Shown: positions 10,140-20,179, counted from the first letter of the stretch. The stretch is DNA of 64,000 bases from an uncultured Eggerthella sp. (GCA_900556585.1 USPD01000002.1:1-64000), one strand, 5' to 3'. Numbers and translations are program-made. The notes: generated by a model not told the origin, from the letters alone.

Positions 10140-10448
10140 ACTCAACCTCTCCAAAGTAGACTTCCTGTACTCTACACGGTAATACCTTTTTAAACGTCTA
10201 TTGGAGAAAGCTCTCAGACGTAACAATCGAGAAAAAAGAAAGTAACAAACACGAAATGTTTCTTACCGGTGAACGGGTTTTTCTGCACGTTTTAGTACTT
10301 ATATGAAGCACTACTTTGTCGTTTATTAACAGAAACGTATCGATGCGTGTTAACACGAAGCACCTATTCAGCGTGGAAGTTCCTTACACTTTGAGCGTAC
10401 TACATTCGCAATATTTCGAGCTTTAAGCACACATGGTACTATGACCTC
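10140..10448. other. Divergent intergenic region between gltB and a small hypothetical gene
   Basis: About 310 bases, AT-rich, presumably holding the leftward gltBD promoter and the rightward promoter for the 10449 gene. I saw no convincing riboswitch or terminator. The phrase TTTGTCGTTTATT near 10313 recurs near 11283. Confidence 0.4.
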
Positions 10449-10850
10449 ATGAACGATTTCGAAAAAAGATGGCAACGTATTTCACAGCTTCTTTCCATGG
10501 AGGTAACAGGAAAAGAACGCCCCATGGTTTCAAGCGGCCGCACCATTTTTGGCATTAAAAGCACCGCCGAACAAAAAATGGATGAATTTGCTAAGGAAAT
10601 CGAAGAAGAGCATGCCACACGACGCAAAGCACGCTATAAAGCAGAAGCCGAAGGTGTCCTAACCGAACCAGAAAATACAACTGATACCGGAAAGAATGCA
10701 GCCGACACGACATTCCACGCAAATAACCCTGCTAAAAACGCTTTCACCCGATCTTCAGTTGAATATTTAACTGAACGTGCCATGAAGCAGGCCATACGCG
10801 ACGCTAATAAAAAGCTTGAAGAAAAGCGGCGGCAAGAAAACAACGGTTAA
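10449..10850 (+). CDS. Small charged hypothetical protein
   Basis: A 133-residue soluble protein I do not recognise. It is rich in Lys, Arg and Glu, with a predicted helical N-terminal third (residues 1-70), a Thr/Asn/Ala-rich middle, and a helical C-terminal third ending in Lys/Glu/Arg repeats. No signal peptide or membrane segment is visible. The ribosome site is weak. Its stop overlaps the stop of a remnant membrane-protein gene coming from the other strand. It is divergent from gltB, which gives little functional hint. Confidence 0.55.
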   Translation: MNDFEKRWQRISQLLSMEVTGKERPMVSSGRTIFGIKSTAEQKMDEFAKEIEEEHATRRKARYKAEAEGVLTEPENTTDTGKNAADTTFHANNPAKNAFTRSSVEYLTERAMKQAIRDANKKLEEKRRQENNG

Positions 10851-11010
10851 TCGACAATACCAAGTGGGTTATAAACCTTGCGATATAAATGGCCAAAATG
10901 GTCATCTACAAATTGGCAAATATTACCAATAGCAAATACACAAATCGCAGTGCCAATCCCCACACCAATAATATGCCCAAGTAAAAGCAAACTGAGTGCC
11001 ACCGCAAGGA
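10847..11010 (-). pseudogene. C-terminal remnant of a YczE/YitT-like membrane protein
   Basis: On this strand an open frame ends with a stop at 10847-10849. It encodes a hydrophobic stretch with SLLLLGHIIGVGIGTAICVF, then a short hydrophilic tail ending PLGIVD. This resembles the last membrane helix and tail of YczE/YyaS/YitT-type integral membrane proteins. The frame is open only to about 11047, where a stop appears, and no N-terminal half exists. Upstream sequence on this strand instead belongs to an esterase remnant in the opposite direction. The family assignment is tentative; that it is a truncated gene is more certain. Confidence 0.5.
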
Positions 11011-11275
11011 ATTCTATCTCATTGAATGCCCCAACAGCGAAGACTGCCTACATTTAAATGCCATTACTCCTGCTGAATCGCCCGGCGAAAAATTACCTGT
11101 TGCTCTTTGGATATATGGTGGCGGCTTTGCTCAGGGATATAGTCAGAAACTCGAAACTGGCGGAGAAGCATTTGCGCAGCACGGTGTTGTGTATGTTTCT
11201 TTTAATTATCGTGTTGGAGTATTTGGATATGCATCTTGTCCTGCTCTTGATGCAGAAACCGAAGAAGGACTTTAA
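11006..11275 (+). pseudogene. Internal fragment of a type-B carboxylesterase
   Basis: The plus-strand frame reads KEFY, then NSEDCLHLNAITPAE, LPVALWIYGGGFAQGYS and VVYVSFNYRVGVFGY, then a stop at 11273-11275. These are the conserved SEDCLxLN, oxyanion-hole GGGF and NYRxGxFG blocks of type-B carboxylesterases (about 500 residues when complete). Both the N-terminal 60 or so residues and everything after NYRVGVFGY, including the GxSxG nucleophile, are missing. It abuts an opposite-strand membrane-protein remnant, so two broken genes meet near 11000-11040. Confidence 0.8.
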
Positions 11276-11444
11276 AAAACATTTTGTCGTTTATTGTTTT
11301 GTAGCATTGTTTCGCGTCCTTTATATATTAGTTAGCGAGACAGCACCGACTGTGATAGAGTTACCTTACAAACACTATTAAACACGCCTATCCCATCGTG
11401 GCTAGACGTTACATAACCTAGTAATACATACGTCGGAGATAGTC

Positions 11445-12086
11445 ATGACAGAATTTATTCGCGCACGAAGCACCGAACAAAAAGCTCAGCGTTTAGAAGA
11501 AATTAAAACGGTAGCAGAACAACAGTTTTCGCAACATCCTTACCATGAAATAACGTTGACTACTATCGCTAACGATTTGGGCTGGTCGCGCGCGAACCTC
11601 TACAAATACGTAACCACCAAAGAAGAAATATTCCTTTCTTTGATGTCAGAAAAATACCAAGCCTATATTGATGCTCTTTGTGCAGCTTTGCCTGTTGAAT
11701 GCGGATTCAGTGCAGAAGTAGTCGCTGAAGTTTGGGCTGGTATTGCTAACGCTCATAAAGAATATTTCCGTTATGGCGACATCCTAAATAGCATAGTCGA
11801 AACAAATGTAAGTGTTGAAAAACTTGCCGACTTTAAAAGCACCTATTACAAAGGCGTAGAAAAGTTGGGCGGCCAGCTAACGCCAATCTTAAACATTAAT
11901 TCTGAATTAATGGAGAAGTTTATTACCACCATCTACTATCAAGGTGTAGGGCTCTGCGGCTGGTGCAGAAACAATCCTATTGTGTCAGAAGCCTTAAAAT
12001 TGGCTCAAATTGAGCGCGAAGAAATAGACTTCAAAACAGAAATGAAGGATTTCATTTATATGTGTATCATGTGGTATCAACAATAA
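11445..12086 (+). CDS. TetR-family transcriptional regulator
   Basis: A 213-residue one-component regulator. The N-terminal helix-turn-helix is clear: ITLTTIANDLGWSRANLYKYV followed by TKEEIFLSL, at about residues 30-65. The C-terminal 140 residues form the variable ligand-binding domain. The ATG has GGAGA upstream. No efflux or metabolic target sits directly beside it; the esterase and membrane-protein remnants just upstream may once have been its targets (inference). The next gene on the same strand is a PHP phosphatase 153 bases downstream. Confidence 0.88.
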   Translation: MTEFIRARSTEQKAQRLEEIKTVAEQQFSQHPYHEITLTTIANDLGWSRANLYKYVTTKEEIFLSLMSEKYQAYIDALCAALPVECGFSAEVVAEVWAGIANAHKEYFRYGDILNSIVETNVSVEKLADFKSTYYKGVEKLGGQLTPILNINSELMEKFITTIYYQGVGLCGWCRNNPIVSEALKLAQIEREEIDFKTEMKDFIYMCIMWYQQ

Positions 12087-12239
12087 TAAAGCCTAAGCGA
12101 AATAAACAAAGCTATTTCGAGTTTCGCGCATCAAGGAAATGCCGAATATACACATCGGAATACATACCGCCACGCAATAGTATATGAATTTCAGCGGATT
12201 TTACTTTCATGCAAGGACCCCAAACCAAAGGAGCTTTCC

Positions 12240-13067
12240 ATGAATGGCATTGAACTTATAGATTGCCACACCCATACTGTATTTTCCGATGGCGGCAGCA
12301 CGCTTGCTAAAAATATGGATGCAGCTCTGCATGCAGGCATAACAACGATTGCCTGTACCGATCATTGGGGCAAACCTGAATTTGTTGACTGTTCTATTAA
12401 AGAATCTGAATTATCAACCTATTTCAATTCGGTTGTTGCCTTGCGCGAACAGTATCCTTCTCTTGAAATAGTTTTAGGCTTAGAAGCAGATTGGTATCCT
12501 GGCTGCGAAAAAGACTTAACCAGTCTACGTGAACAAAACACAGCAAACGGAGCATATCACCCCACCTTTTTTCTAGGATCTGTTCACTATTTACAAGAAA
12601 AAGCCATTGACTGGGACGAAGATACTCGCATATGGAAAGAACTAGGACCTGACGGCCTTTGGCGTTTATATGCCGAAGAATGGTGCAAAGCAGCAACAAG
12701 CAGCCTGTTCGATTCTATGGCACACCCCGACCTTCCTTGGCTGTTTAGCACTAAAGGATACGCTCCCTCTGTTGACCTTACTCCCCTTTGGAAAGAAATG
12801 GCTCAAGCTGCAAACGCAGGTAAAGTTCATATAGAAATCAACACGGCAGGACTTACTAAAGGCTTTAACGATTTCTATCCAAGAAAGGCACTTTTGGAAG
12901 AATTCCATGCCGCTGGTGTGCCAATAACCGTTGGCTCGGATGCCCATCATCATTCCCGCATTGGCGCAAACATCGCCGATGCATACCGCTACGCACGATC
13001 CGTTGGCTATACCAGTATTGATGTTCCTACACAAAATGGCTCTTGGCGCACCTTAGCGATCATGTAA
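12240..13067 (+). CDS. PHP-domain phosphatase, histidinol-phosphatase-like
   Basis: A 275-residue metal-dependent PHP hydrolase. DCHTHTVFSDGG near the N-terminus is the first metal-binding HxH motif. TDHWG, the GLEADWY segment, GSVHYL and a late VGSDAHHHSRIG supply the remaining ligands. Length and motifs fit the HisK-type monofunctional histidinol phosphatase group, but the same fold serves other phosphatases. No his genes are nearby, so the substrate is open. AAAGGAG lies just before the ATG at 12240. Confidence 0.8.
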   Translation: MNGIELIDCHTHTVFSDGGSTLAKNMDAALHAGITTIACTDHWGKPEFVDCSIKESELSTYFNSVVALREQYPSLEIVLGLEADWYPGCEKDLTSLREQNTANGAYHPTFFLGSVHYLQEKAIDWDEDTRIWKELGPDGLWRLYAEEWCKAATSSLFDSMAHPDLPWLFSTKGYAPSVDLTPLWKEMAQAANAGKVHIEINTAGLTKGFNDFYPRKALLEEFHAAGVPITVGSDAHHHSRIGANIADAYRYARSVGYTSIDVPTQNGSWRTLAIM

Positions 13068-13156
13068 GTTGTCAGCAAATTACCATCAACGAATCAGCAA
13101 TTTGGAACTATCTTTCTTTTTCCTAGAAACAAGGTAAGGCCTTAAACTGTCATACT

Positions 13157-14590
13157 TCATTCCTTTGAAGCCAGAGACTCGACCTGCGCTAAATTGCCAA
13201 AAGCATGTATATAAATTCGAATTGCATGGTGTATGGCTTCGATAGTTATTCCTTCATCTGCCCCATGCATATTTCCTACCCAATCAGGCTTTTGTATAAC
13301 CTTTGGATCAAGAGGCCCAAAACTTACTGCGTTTGGAAATTCGCGAGCATACGTGGCACCGCCCATGGTAAAGGGTTTAACTTCAAGATTAGTAGCTTCC
13401 TTATACGCTTGCATAAGCGCCTGCACGGGTTCCGTTTCAGGGTTTACCACAAATGGTTCCTGGTTTCGTGTGATAGTAACTTCCATAGATTTCTGAGTTG
13501 CAAGCTCTTCAAAAACCGAAGTCAAGCTATCCCCTGTTATTGCCTGCGGAAAACGAATGTCAATAGTTGCGGTATACGTGTCATTATTTTTATGTATAGT
13601 TCCCAAGACACTCGTTAACGGACCGAAATCTTTATCACGTACCGCAATGCCCAAAGGTGAACCATCAGTATACTGAGCTAATCCTTCACTCACAAAAGAA
13701 AACCAAGCACGCTCTTCCTCTGAACATTCAGGCAAGGCAGCAATATAGTTAGCTAATACCCCTATGGCATTTATTGTTCCATCGGGCAATGAAGCATGAC
13801 CACTTATGCCTGTTGCTGTAATAAGAGACCCTTTGTCTGCTGGTTCAACAGTGATTCTTTTGGCAGAAGGTAAGTTTTCTGACTTAACACGAACCACCGC
13901 ACAGGCAATAGCGGGAACTGCATTGCTTGCCACACCGCCGTCAAATGACACGACTATCTGTTTCGCAGTGCAAGGCATAGTGTAATTAAGTGTTACACCA
14001 AAAAGTCCTTTTTCGCCATAGCACAAGGGAAAATCTGCATCAGGAGTGAACAAAAAATCAGGTGCAGCATGATGTGCCAAATAATAGGGCACATCCTTCA
14101 TTCCTGTTTCTTCATTACACCCAAAAATGAAGCGAACAGCATGACGCAAGGACACACCTTTATCCATCCAGAATTTACAAGCATACAAAGCACAAAGAAG
14201 TGGGATTTTATCGTCTGTGGTGCCACGACCAAGTAGCACCTCGCCTTTTTGGGTCAATGAAAACGGATCAAACGTCCACCCTTCACCAGCAGGGACCACA
14301 TCCACATGCCCAATAATTCCTAATTGCTGCCCGCTTTTGCCAGGCAATTCAGCATATCCAGCATATCCATCGCCGTCATGCACTTCAAATCCCATACGTT
14401 GCGCGATTCGTAATATCGCGTCAAGCGCCTTCCGAGGACCAGGGCCAAAAGGCTGACCAGAACGAGCATGATCAGGATCAAAAGAACTATCTATTGAAAT
14501 AAGACTTTGCGCATCAGCCAAAAACTCATCCCAACGATTTGCAATATACGTATTAAGTTCTTCTGAAGTAACTACAAAGCTATTAGACAT
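13157..14590 (-). CDS. M20-family dipeptidase, PepV/Sapep-like
   Basis: A 477-residue zinc peptidase that would release amino acids from dipeptides in the cytoplasm. The metal ligands appear in GIIGHVDVVPAGEGW, GRGTTDDK and GCNEETGMKD. PDADFPLCYGEKG is characteristic of the PepV/Sapep branch. YAREFPNAVSFGP and MHGADEG give the C-terminal ligand region. Length matches PepV (about 470). AAAGGATG precedes the ATG at 14590. It is divergent from tcdA. Confidence 0.9.
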   Translation of the reverse strand: MSNSFVVTSEELNTYIANRWDEFLADAQSLISIDSSFDPDHARSGQPFGPGPRKALDAILRIAQRMGFEVHDGDGYAGYAELPGKSGQQLGIIGHVDVVPAGEGWTFDPFSLTQKGEVLLGRGTTDDKIPLLCALYACKFWMDKGVSLRHAVRFIFGCNEETGMKDVPYYLAHHAAPDFLFTPDADFPLCYGEKGLFGVTLNYTMPCTAKQIVVSFDGGVASNAVPAIACAVVRVKSENLPSAKRITVEPADKGSLITATGISGHASLPDGTINAIGVLANYIAALPECSEEERAWFSFVSEGLAQYTDGSPLGIAVRDKDFGPLTSVLGTIHKNNDTYTATIDIRFPQAITGDSLTSVFEELATQKSMEVTITRNQEPFVVNPETEPVQALMQAYKEATNLEVKPFTMGGATYAREFPNAVSFGPLDPKVIQKPDWVGNMHGADEGITIEAIHHAIRIYIHAFGNLAQVESLASKE

Positions 14591-14710
14591 GTTGCATCCT
14601 TTTATCTTTAACAGTGCATCTACGATACGCTTCTTATTTATTTTTACGTATACAATTCAACTATCACTAGTACCATAACTCACTACAAGTGCAAGAGCGA
14701 AAGGATATTC

Positions 14711-15469
14711 ATGACTGATCAGTTTTCTAGAAGCCGTCTTATGTATGGCGATTCAGGAATGGATGCCTTATCTTATGCTCATGTTGCAGTATTTGGCATA
14801 GGAGGCGTTGGAGGCTATGTCGCTGAAGCATTGGTTCGTACAGGCATTGGCTCACTTGACTTAATTGACCATGACACCATAGATATCACTAACTTAAACC
14901 GTCAAATAATCGCTACGCATTCTACGCTAGGCAAATCAAAAGTTGAAGCTGCGAAACAACGGTTCAAAGACATAAATCCTTCCTGCCGCATTGCGACATA
15001 TGACTGTTTTTATGAACCTGAAACAGCTGATCAATTCGATCTTTCTCAATATGACTATGTTATTGATGCTGTAGATACCGTAACAGCCAAACTGGAACTT
15101 ATTACCCGCTCCCTTGAAGCAGGAGTTCCTAGTATTAGCGCCATGGGAGCAGGAAACAAGACGGATCCTACAGCCTTGCAAATTGCTGATATTTCTAAAA
15201 CATCAGTCTGCCCTCTTGCGCGAATCATGCGCAAAGAATTACGCAAGCGCGGCATAGCTCATGTAAAAGTATGCTTTTCAACAGAGCCGCCTATTGAGCA
15301 GAAAAGCAAAAGCGATATTTCTGCTTCAACGCAGAATATTAATAAGGCAGAACAAGTTATCCCGAATCGCCGTTCAACACCGGGATCAAATGCTTTTGTT
15401 CCTGCAGCCATGGGATTAGCGTTAGCGGCAGAAGTAGTAAAAGATTTAATTGCGGCAGGTAATCAATAA
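14711..15469 (+). CDS. tcdA: tRNA threonylcarbamoyladenosine dehydratase (ThiF/E1-like)
   Basis: A 252-residue E1-like enzyme that cyclises t6A to ct6A in tRNAs. VFGIGGVGGYVAEALVRTGIG is the ATP-binding glycine loop. IDHDTIDITNLNRQ and the Lys/Asp pair in DAVDTVTAKLELI are adenylation residues. SAMGAGNKTDPT and CPLARIMRKELRKRGI follow as in E. coli TcdA. The ribosome site AAAGGAT precedes the ATG. It is transcribed away from the PepV-like gene, and a hairpin follows. Confidence 0.88.
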   Translation: MTDQFSRSRLMYGDSGMDALSYAHVAVFGIGGVGGYVAEALVRTGIGSLDLIDHDTIDITNLNRQIIATHSTLGKSKVEAAKQRFKDINPSCRIATYDCFYEPETADQFDLSQYDYVIDAVDTVTAKLELITRSLEAGVPSISAMGAGNKTDPTALQIADISKTSVCPLARIMRKELRKRGIAHVKVCFSTEPPIEQKSKSDISASTQNINKAEQVIPNRRSTPGSNAFVPAAMGLALAAEVVKDLIAAGNQ

Positions 15470-15477
15470 GCAGCCAC

Positions 15478-15518
15478 CAGATATTTAGGTTTCGGGGCAC
15501 CCTATTAATAAATATCTG
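15478..15518. terminator. Hairpin between converging tcdA and the LOG-family gene
   Basis: CAGATATTTA (15478-15487) pairs with TAAATATCTG (15509-15518) around a 21-base loop. There is no strong T-run, so it is a weak terminator candidate serving either direction. Confidence 0.4.
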
Positions 15519-15536
15519 ACGACTAAACGCCCAAAA

Positions 15537-16430
15537 TTACACGTATGACTTCTTGGGTTTGTTCATCTTAGTTGTGCTAAGCGCTACACGAACTGCTTCT
15601 TCAGGATCATCGGTTAGCACTACAAGACTGGTATCAAGTTCGTCAATCATTCCTCGTTCAGCAAGTACCGACTGGGTCCAATCCATTAAGCCTTTCCAGT
15701 ATTCCTTGCCAAACAAAACCATGGGCACATTTGCTACCTTATGGGTTTGTACCAGAACTAGAAGCTCATACATTTCATCTAGCGTACCAAATCCACCAGG
15801 GAAAAATATAGCTCCTGATGAATACTTAACGAACATGGTTTTGCGTACGAAGAAATAACGGAAAGTCATACCCAAATTGACCCATTCGTTAAGCTCTTCT
15901 TCATAAGGAAGTTCGATAGCAAGGCCAACCGACGTACCGCCAGCAAGTGCAGCTCCGCGATTCGCTGCTTCCATGATTCCTGGGCCACCACCAGTAATTA
16001 CCGCTACACCCTGATTCGCGAGAAGGGCACCTGTCAAAACCGCTTCCTCATAATATAAGTCCGTTGGTTCTGTTCGTGCTGAGCCAAAAACTGCTACAGC
16101 GGGACCCAGTTCAGCGAGCGCGCCAAATCCATCTACGAATTCTGCCTGAATACGCATAACGCGCCACGGATCAGCATGAAGCCAGTCAGTATTGTGCGAG
16201 CCGTGGGAACTTGCAATCAAATTGCCTGTTGTGTTGTCTTGCGGAATCATGGAACCGCGCATTAATACTGGACCGCGACGATACGCCGCACCAAGCGGAG
16301 AGTCCTTCGTTTCGGTAGCTTTTTCTTCAGCGGTTTGAGCAAGTATACCTGCTAGTTTTTCACGAAAAGCATCATCTATAAGCTTTTGCTCCGCCTTTTT
16401 CCCCGATTTCTTTTTGCCCTTCTTTGGCAT
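15537..16430 (-). CDS. LOG-family protein (nucleotide 5'-monophosphate phosphoribohydrolase-like)
   Basis: A 297-residue Rossmann-fold protein of the TIGR00730/LOG family. The hallmark motif GGGPGIMEAANRGA and the second motif PGGFGTLDE are both present, along with VAVFGSART. Family members split nucleoside monophosphates into base and ribose phosphate; cytokinin-like activity has been shown only for some. A Lys/Gly-rich N-terminal stretch (residues 1-15) and about 70 further residues precede the core, so it is longer than the minimal 190-residue form. No partner gene suggests a specific role. Confidence 0.85.
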   Translation of the reverse strand: MPKKGKKKSGKKAEQKLIDDAFREKLAGILAQTAEEKATETKDSPLGAAYRRGPVLMRGSMIPQDNTTGNLIASSHGSHNTDWLHADPWRVMRIQAEFVDGFGALAELGPAVAVFGSARTEPTDLYYEEAVLTGALLANQGVAVITGGGPGIMEAANRGAALAGGTSVGLAIELPYEEELNEWVNLGMTFRYFFVRKTMFVKYSSGAIFFPGGFGTLDEMYELLVLVQTHKVANVPMVLFGKEYWKGLMDWTQSVLAERGMIDELDTSLVVLTDDPEEAVRVALSTTKMNKPKKSYV

Positions 16431-16452
16431 ATTTAATCCCCAAATCCTTACT

Positions 16453-16485
16453 TTGCTCTGTTTGACTATTCTCCAAACAGAGCAA
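16453..16485. terminator. Perfect 12-bp hairpin between the DUF2130 and LOG genes
   Basis: TTGCTCTGTTTG (16453-16464) and CAAACAGAGCAA (16474-16485) flank a 9-base loop. It lies just downstream of the DUF2130 gene and upstream of the LOG gene, both leftward. The T-run is missing, so it may be an attenuator or an mRNA-stabilising hairpin instead. Confidence 0.45.
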
Positions 16486-16514
16486 GATATTTACGTATGT
16501 ACGCTTATGCTACC

Positions 16515-18056
16515 CTACTGCGATGCTGGCCCTTCATCTAATGAACGACTTTTATGCAACTCTTCGAATTTCTCCTTCATGGTAGGGTTGTTGCGCGTTA
16601 GTTTCTTAATGGTAAGCGCTTCCGCTTTGTCATTTGCTAAACGTAAGTTATTTTCTGAACCCAATAAAGCCTCTTTTGTTTTCATTAAGTGGTCAATGGT
16701 TTTGTCAATTTCATCAATGGCTTTTTTGAATTTCTCACTAGCGATGCGGTAATTGCGCCCAAATTTCTGTTTGAAATCTTCCATTTCATTTTCGAAATTT
16801 GTAATGTCAATGTTTTGCTTTTTGACCAAGGCTAGTTCAGCTTTGTATTCAAGCGCTGCCTGGGAAGTGTTCCGCAAAATGCTAATAAGCGGAATAAAGA
16901 ATTGGGGACGAATAACATACATTTTTTCATAGCGATATGACACATCCACAATACCAGCATTATAGAGTTCGCTTTCTGGTTCAAGCAGAGAAACTAGTAC
17001 TGCATATTCGCAATTCTTCTGCCTGCGATCAGCGTCAAGCTTCTTGAAAAAGTCCTCATTCTTATGACGATGAGTTGAATCATCTTGTTCGTTTTTCATT
17101 TCGAACATAATCGAAACAAGTTCATTGCCGTCTTCATCACTCTCGCGGAAAATATAATCGCCCTTTGAGCCAGAAGAGGCATCATTATCCTTCTCAAAAT
17201 AGGCATTTCGAAAAGCTGTTGCACGTAAACGGTTGAATTCCGTTTCACAATGCTGCTCTAAAGTTTCACCAAGCATCTTGGTTGAAAGGCGCGCTTTCAT
17301 ATCACGATAACGTTCAATTTCCTGATCTTTATAAGCTATCAGTTCATCTTTTGCGCGCAGTTTATCGTTCATCTGCGTCATAAGTTCATTTTCGCGCTGG
17401 GTTTTTTCGGCTTCCTTAAGCGCAACCTGCGCCTTTGCATTTTCACGTTCGTGTTCAACCTGAGCTTTAAGAGCATCGCGCTCACGCTCCAACGCGGTAC
17501 GCGCCTGAGTTACCGCCAGTTCTTTTTCTGCCGCAAACGTTGTTTTTTGATTGGCTATTTGTTGTTCGAGTTCAGCTATGCGAACCTCTTTTTCTGCAAC
17601 CGTATTATTCAACGAAGAAGCAAGTTTTTCTTGAGCCAGAGCTGCACTGTTTTCTTGCTGTTTAAGTTGTGCGGAAAGAGCATCTCGCTCACGTTCAACT
17701 TCTGTAAGTGCCGCTTCTCGCTCCTGAACTGCCTTAGCAACTTCATTTTGCGCATACAGTTCTTTTTCACGTGACAAAGCTTCAAGCTGCACCTTTAGTT
17801 CAGAAATAGTAGCTTCACGCTGCGCCACTTCCTGCTGCATTGACGCATCTTTTGCCGCCAAACTTTCCTGCAACTTCCCTTGCGCCTGAGATGCAGCTAA
17901 CGCCAACGCCTGATCTTTTTCGTTACGCAAAAATTCTTCACGTTGCTGCAGCTCGCGCTGGAATTCACTATCGCGAACCTGTTTGACAATATCCGCAAAT
18001 CCAGATTCATCCACCTGAAAAACCTTGCCACAGTGGGGGCACTTTATTTCATTCAT
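16515..18056 (-). CDS. DUF2130 protein with zinc ribbon and long coiled coil
   Basis: A 513-residue protein of unknown biochemical role. Residues 1-12 hold CPHCGKVF, half of a zinc-ribbon-like knuckle. Residues about 20-260 form a long charged coiled coil with Glu/Gln/Lys/Ala heptads. Residues about 265-450 match DUF2130, with [16 protein letters not shown] and [18 protein letters not shown]. The arrangement of acidic and lysine residues there resembles restriction-endonuclease-like folds, so a nuclease role is possible but not shown. It sits between an SDR and a LOG-family gene, with no defence genes nearby. Confidence 0.8.
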   Translation of the reverse strand: MNEIKCPHCGKVFQVDESGFADIVKQVRDSEFQRELQQREEFLRNEKDQALALAASQAQGKLQESLAAKDASMQQEVAQREATISELKVQLEALSREKELYAQNEVAKAVQEREAALTEVERERDALSAQLKQQENSAALAQEKLASSLNNTVAEKEVRIAELEQQIANQKTTFAAEKELAVTQARTALERERDALKAQVEHERENAKAQVALKEAEKTQRENELMTQMNDKLRAKDELIAYKDQEIERYRDMKARLSTKMLGETLEQHCETEFNRLRATAFRNAYFEKDNDASSGSKGDYIFRESDEDGNELVSIMFEMKNEQDDSTHRHKNEDFFKKLDADRRQKNCEYAVLVSLLEPESELYNAGIVDVSYRYEKMYVIRPQFFIPLISILRNTSQAALEYKAELALVKKQNIDITNFENEMEDFKQKFGRNYRIASEKFKKAIDEIDKTIDHLMKTKEALLGSENNLRLANDKAEALTIKKLTRNNPTMKEKFEELHKSRSLDEGPASQ

Positions 18057-18232
18057 ATACAGCTCCTGAAGTTCTCTTTTGCTTTATTCATCCGTTGAAA
18101 TTTATGTATTTGTTTGCTTTATTTATCCACTTTGCCTTCGCTGTAAATTTCACCGTTATAAGAAGCAATTCAACCAACACCACTTTGTGCTGTTCAATGC
18201 TGTCACTATATCCCACAATTTCCTTGCAGTTT

Positions 18233-18997
18233 TTAAACAAGCAGCCAGCCGCCTTCTGCATAAATGATCTGACCCGTAAGATAGCTTGATTCTTTGCTCG
18301 CCAAAAACATGACACAGTTAGCAATATCATCCTTAGTGCCACGACGCCCAAGCGGAATTTTGTTGCAAAGATCAATTTCCTTTTGAGGATCAGTATATAG
18401 ATCAGCATTCAAATCAGTAGGGATGCTACCAGGACCTACTGCATTGACACGAATACCGTATTCACCCATAGCGCGCGCAAAGGTTTTAGTAAGAGTAACC
18501 ACGCCAGCCTTGCTAACGTTATACAGCGCATTGTCAGGAACATACGTTACAGAGCTAACTGAAGCAATGTTTACCACATTGCCAGAAGTTCCTGCTTTTA
18601 TATGATGCTTAAAGAACCACTGGCACGCAAAAAAGACCGATTTTAAATTTGCATCTAAAACTTTATCCCACTGAGCTTCAGTGACATCGCAACTATCTTC
18701 CTTTGAATAGATACCCGCATTGTTAACAAGTACATCAATAGTGCCAAATTTATCTACCACTGCTTGCATAAACGAAGCGATATCTTCTGGTTTTGAAACA
18801 TCCGCAGAAAGCGCCAAGATTCTGCTTCTATCATCACCCGCAATTTCTTGCATAAGTTCTTCTTTGCCGGTTTTTGAAATACTGCAAAGTGCCACCTTGG
18901 CGCCCGCCTCATAAAAACGCTCCGCGATGCGACGCCCTATACCTCGAGCCGATCCCGTAACAACAACTACCTTATTAGAAAAGTCGTAGGTAATCAT
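18233..18997 (-). CDS. Short-chain dehydrogenase/reductase, FabG-like
   Basis: A 254-residue NAD(P)-dependent oxidoreductase. VVTGSARGIGRRIAE is the TGxxxGxG cofactor loop, LVNNAGIYS supplies the NNAG motif, and YNVSKAGV contains the catalytic Tyr and Lys. A C-terminal LTGQIIYAEGGW closes the fold, as in classical SDRs. It resembles 3-oxoacyl-ACP reductase in length, but no fatty-acid genes are adjacent, so the substrate is unknown. AAAAGGAGA lies before the ATG at 18997. Confidence 0.85.
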   Translation of the reverse strand: MITYDFSNKVVVVTGSARGIGRRIAERFYEAGAKVALCSISKTGKEELMQEIAGDDRSRILALSADVSKPEDIASFMQAVVDKFGTIDVLVNNAGIYSKEDSCDVTEAQWDKVLDANLKSVFFACQWFFKHHIKAGTSGNVVNIASVSSVTYVPDNALYNVSKAGVVTLTKTFARAMGEYGIRVNAVGPGSIPTDLNADLYTDPQKEIDLCNKIPLGRRGTKDDIANCVMFLASKESSYLTGQIIYAEGGWLLV

Positions 18998-19420
18998 AAT
19001 CAGTCTCCTTTTGCATACATGCAGCTTCTCTTGTTCCCCGGAAAAGGCTGAGGCCTTGCCGCGTTTCCTTACCGTTTAATCATATCAAGTCAAAACTTTG
19101 GGCGAGTCCTATTTCTAGGACAGGTGCTCATTTCCTCAGTCATTACCCGCTTTCGCTTGATTCTACATTCGCTTGTTATATCCACCAGATTCCATTATTT
19201 CGAAACGATAATCCCCAAAGAACTACCTTCAACAAGAGCATAGTTCACGCTTTACTTGGCACAGGTATAATTTCCTTACCGTTGAAACGCACAACTCTGG
19301 GTAAGTATGTATTTTCGCTTACAGCTATCCCCCACCCGGCAAAAGCGTGATTCGCGTAAAAGCTACAATACTGCACTGCCTATACCAGCGCAGACCTGAC
19401 AAGAAAGATGGTGACTTTTT
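18998..19420. other. Intergenic region before gpmA
   Basis: A 423-base gap between the leftward SDR and rightward gpmA, presumably with divergent promoters. The only structure I see is a small palindrome, GTCCTA at 19106-19111 and TAGGAC at 19116-19121. No open frame or RNA gene is convincing. Confidence 0.4.
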
Positions 19421-20179
19421 ATGACCGACACGACCATGCAGCTCGTACTTATTCGCCATGGTGAAAGCGAATGGAACAAGCTGAATCTTTTTACAGGCTG
19501 GATGGATGTTGATCTAACTGACACTGGCCGCAAAGAAGCAGCTGAAGGTGGCCGTGCTCTGGCTGAAGCAGGCTTCGATTTTGATGTTTGCTATACGTCT
19601 TACCTTAAGCGCGCAATTCACACTTTAAATCTTGTATTGCAATCCATGGATCGCGAATGGCTGCCCGTCATTAAAACATGGCGCTTAAATGAACGTCATT
19701 ATGGCGCACTTCAGGGTTTAAATAAGGCCGAAACTGCTGCTAAATATGGCGAAGAGCAAGTAAAAATTTGGCGCCGCAGCTTTGACGTTCGCCCACCAGC
19801 ACTCGAAGAAGACGATGAGCGTAATCCCCGCCTTCTTGCTCCTTATCGCGATGCGCCAGTTGATGAAATGCCTCTAGCAGAATGCTTAAAGGACACCATC
19901 GCACGTGCATGGCCCTACTTCCAAGAAACCATCGAACCTCAGATGCGTGCTGGCAAGCGTGTTTTGATTGTTGCTCATGGTAATTCTTTACGCGCATTGG
20001 TAAAGCAGTTCGACAAGCTTTCCGATGATGAGATTGTTGGCGTCAATATTCCAACTGGCGTACCTCTGGTTTACACCTTTGATCAAGACTTTAATGTTCT
20101 TGATAAACGCTATGTAGGCGACGAAGCTACTATTGCTGCCAAGATTGATGCTGTAGCAAATCAAGGCAAAGCAAAATAG
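19421..20179 (+). CDS. gpmA: 2,3-bisphosphoglycerate-dependent phosphoglycerate mutase
   Basis: A 252-residue glycolytic enzyme interconverting 3- and 2-phosphoglycerate. [18 protein letters not shown] holds the phosphorylated histidine. [21 protein letters not shown] and [13 protein letters not shown] supply the remaining catalytic Arg, Glu and His. Length equals E. coli GpmA (about 250). It stands alone, with a long upstream region and a strong terminator after it. Confidence 0.95.
   Translation: MTDTTMQLVLIRHGESEWNKLNLFTGWMDVDLTDTGRKEAAEGGRALAEAGFDFDVCYTSYLKRAIHTLNLVLQSMDREWLPVIKTWRLNERHYGALQGLNKAETAAKYGEEQVKIWRRSFDVRPPALEEDDERNPRLLAPYRDAPVDEMPLAECLKDTIARAWPYFQETIEPQMRAGKRVLIVAHGNSLRALVKQFDKLSDDEIVGVNIPTGVPLVYTFDQDFNVLDKRYVGDEATIAAKIDAVANQGKAK

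Noticed and set aside
10140..10226. Longer gltB start at a TTG
   Set aside because: No ribosome site, while the ATG at 10139 has GGAGAGG; the extra 29 residues are not GltB-like.
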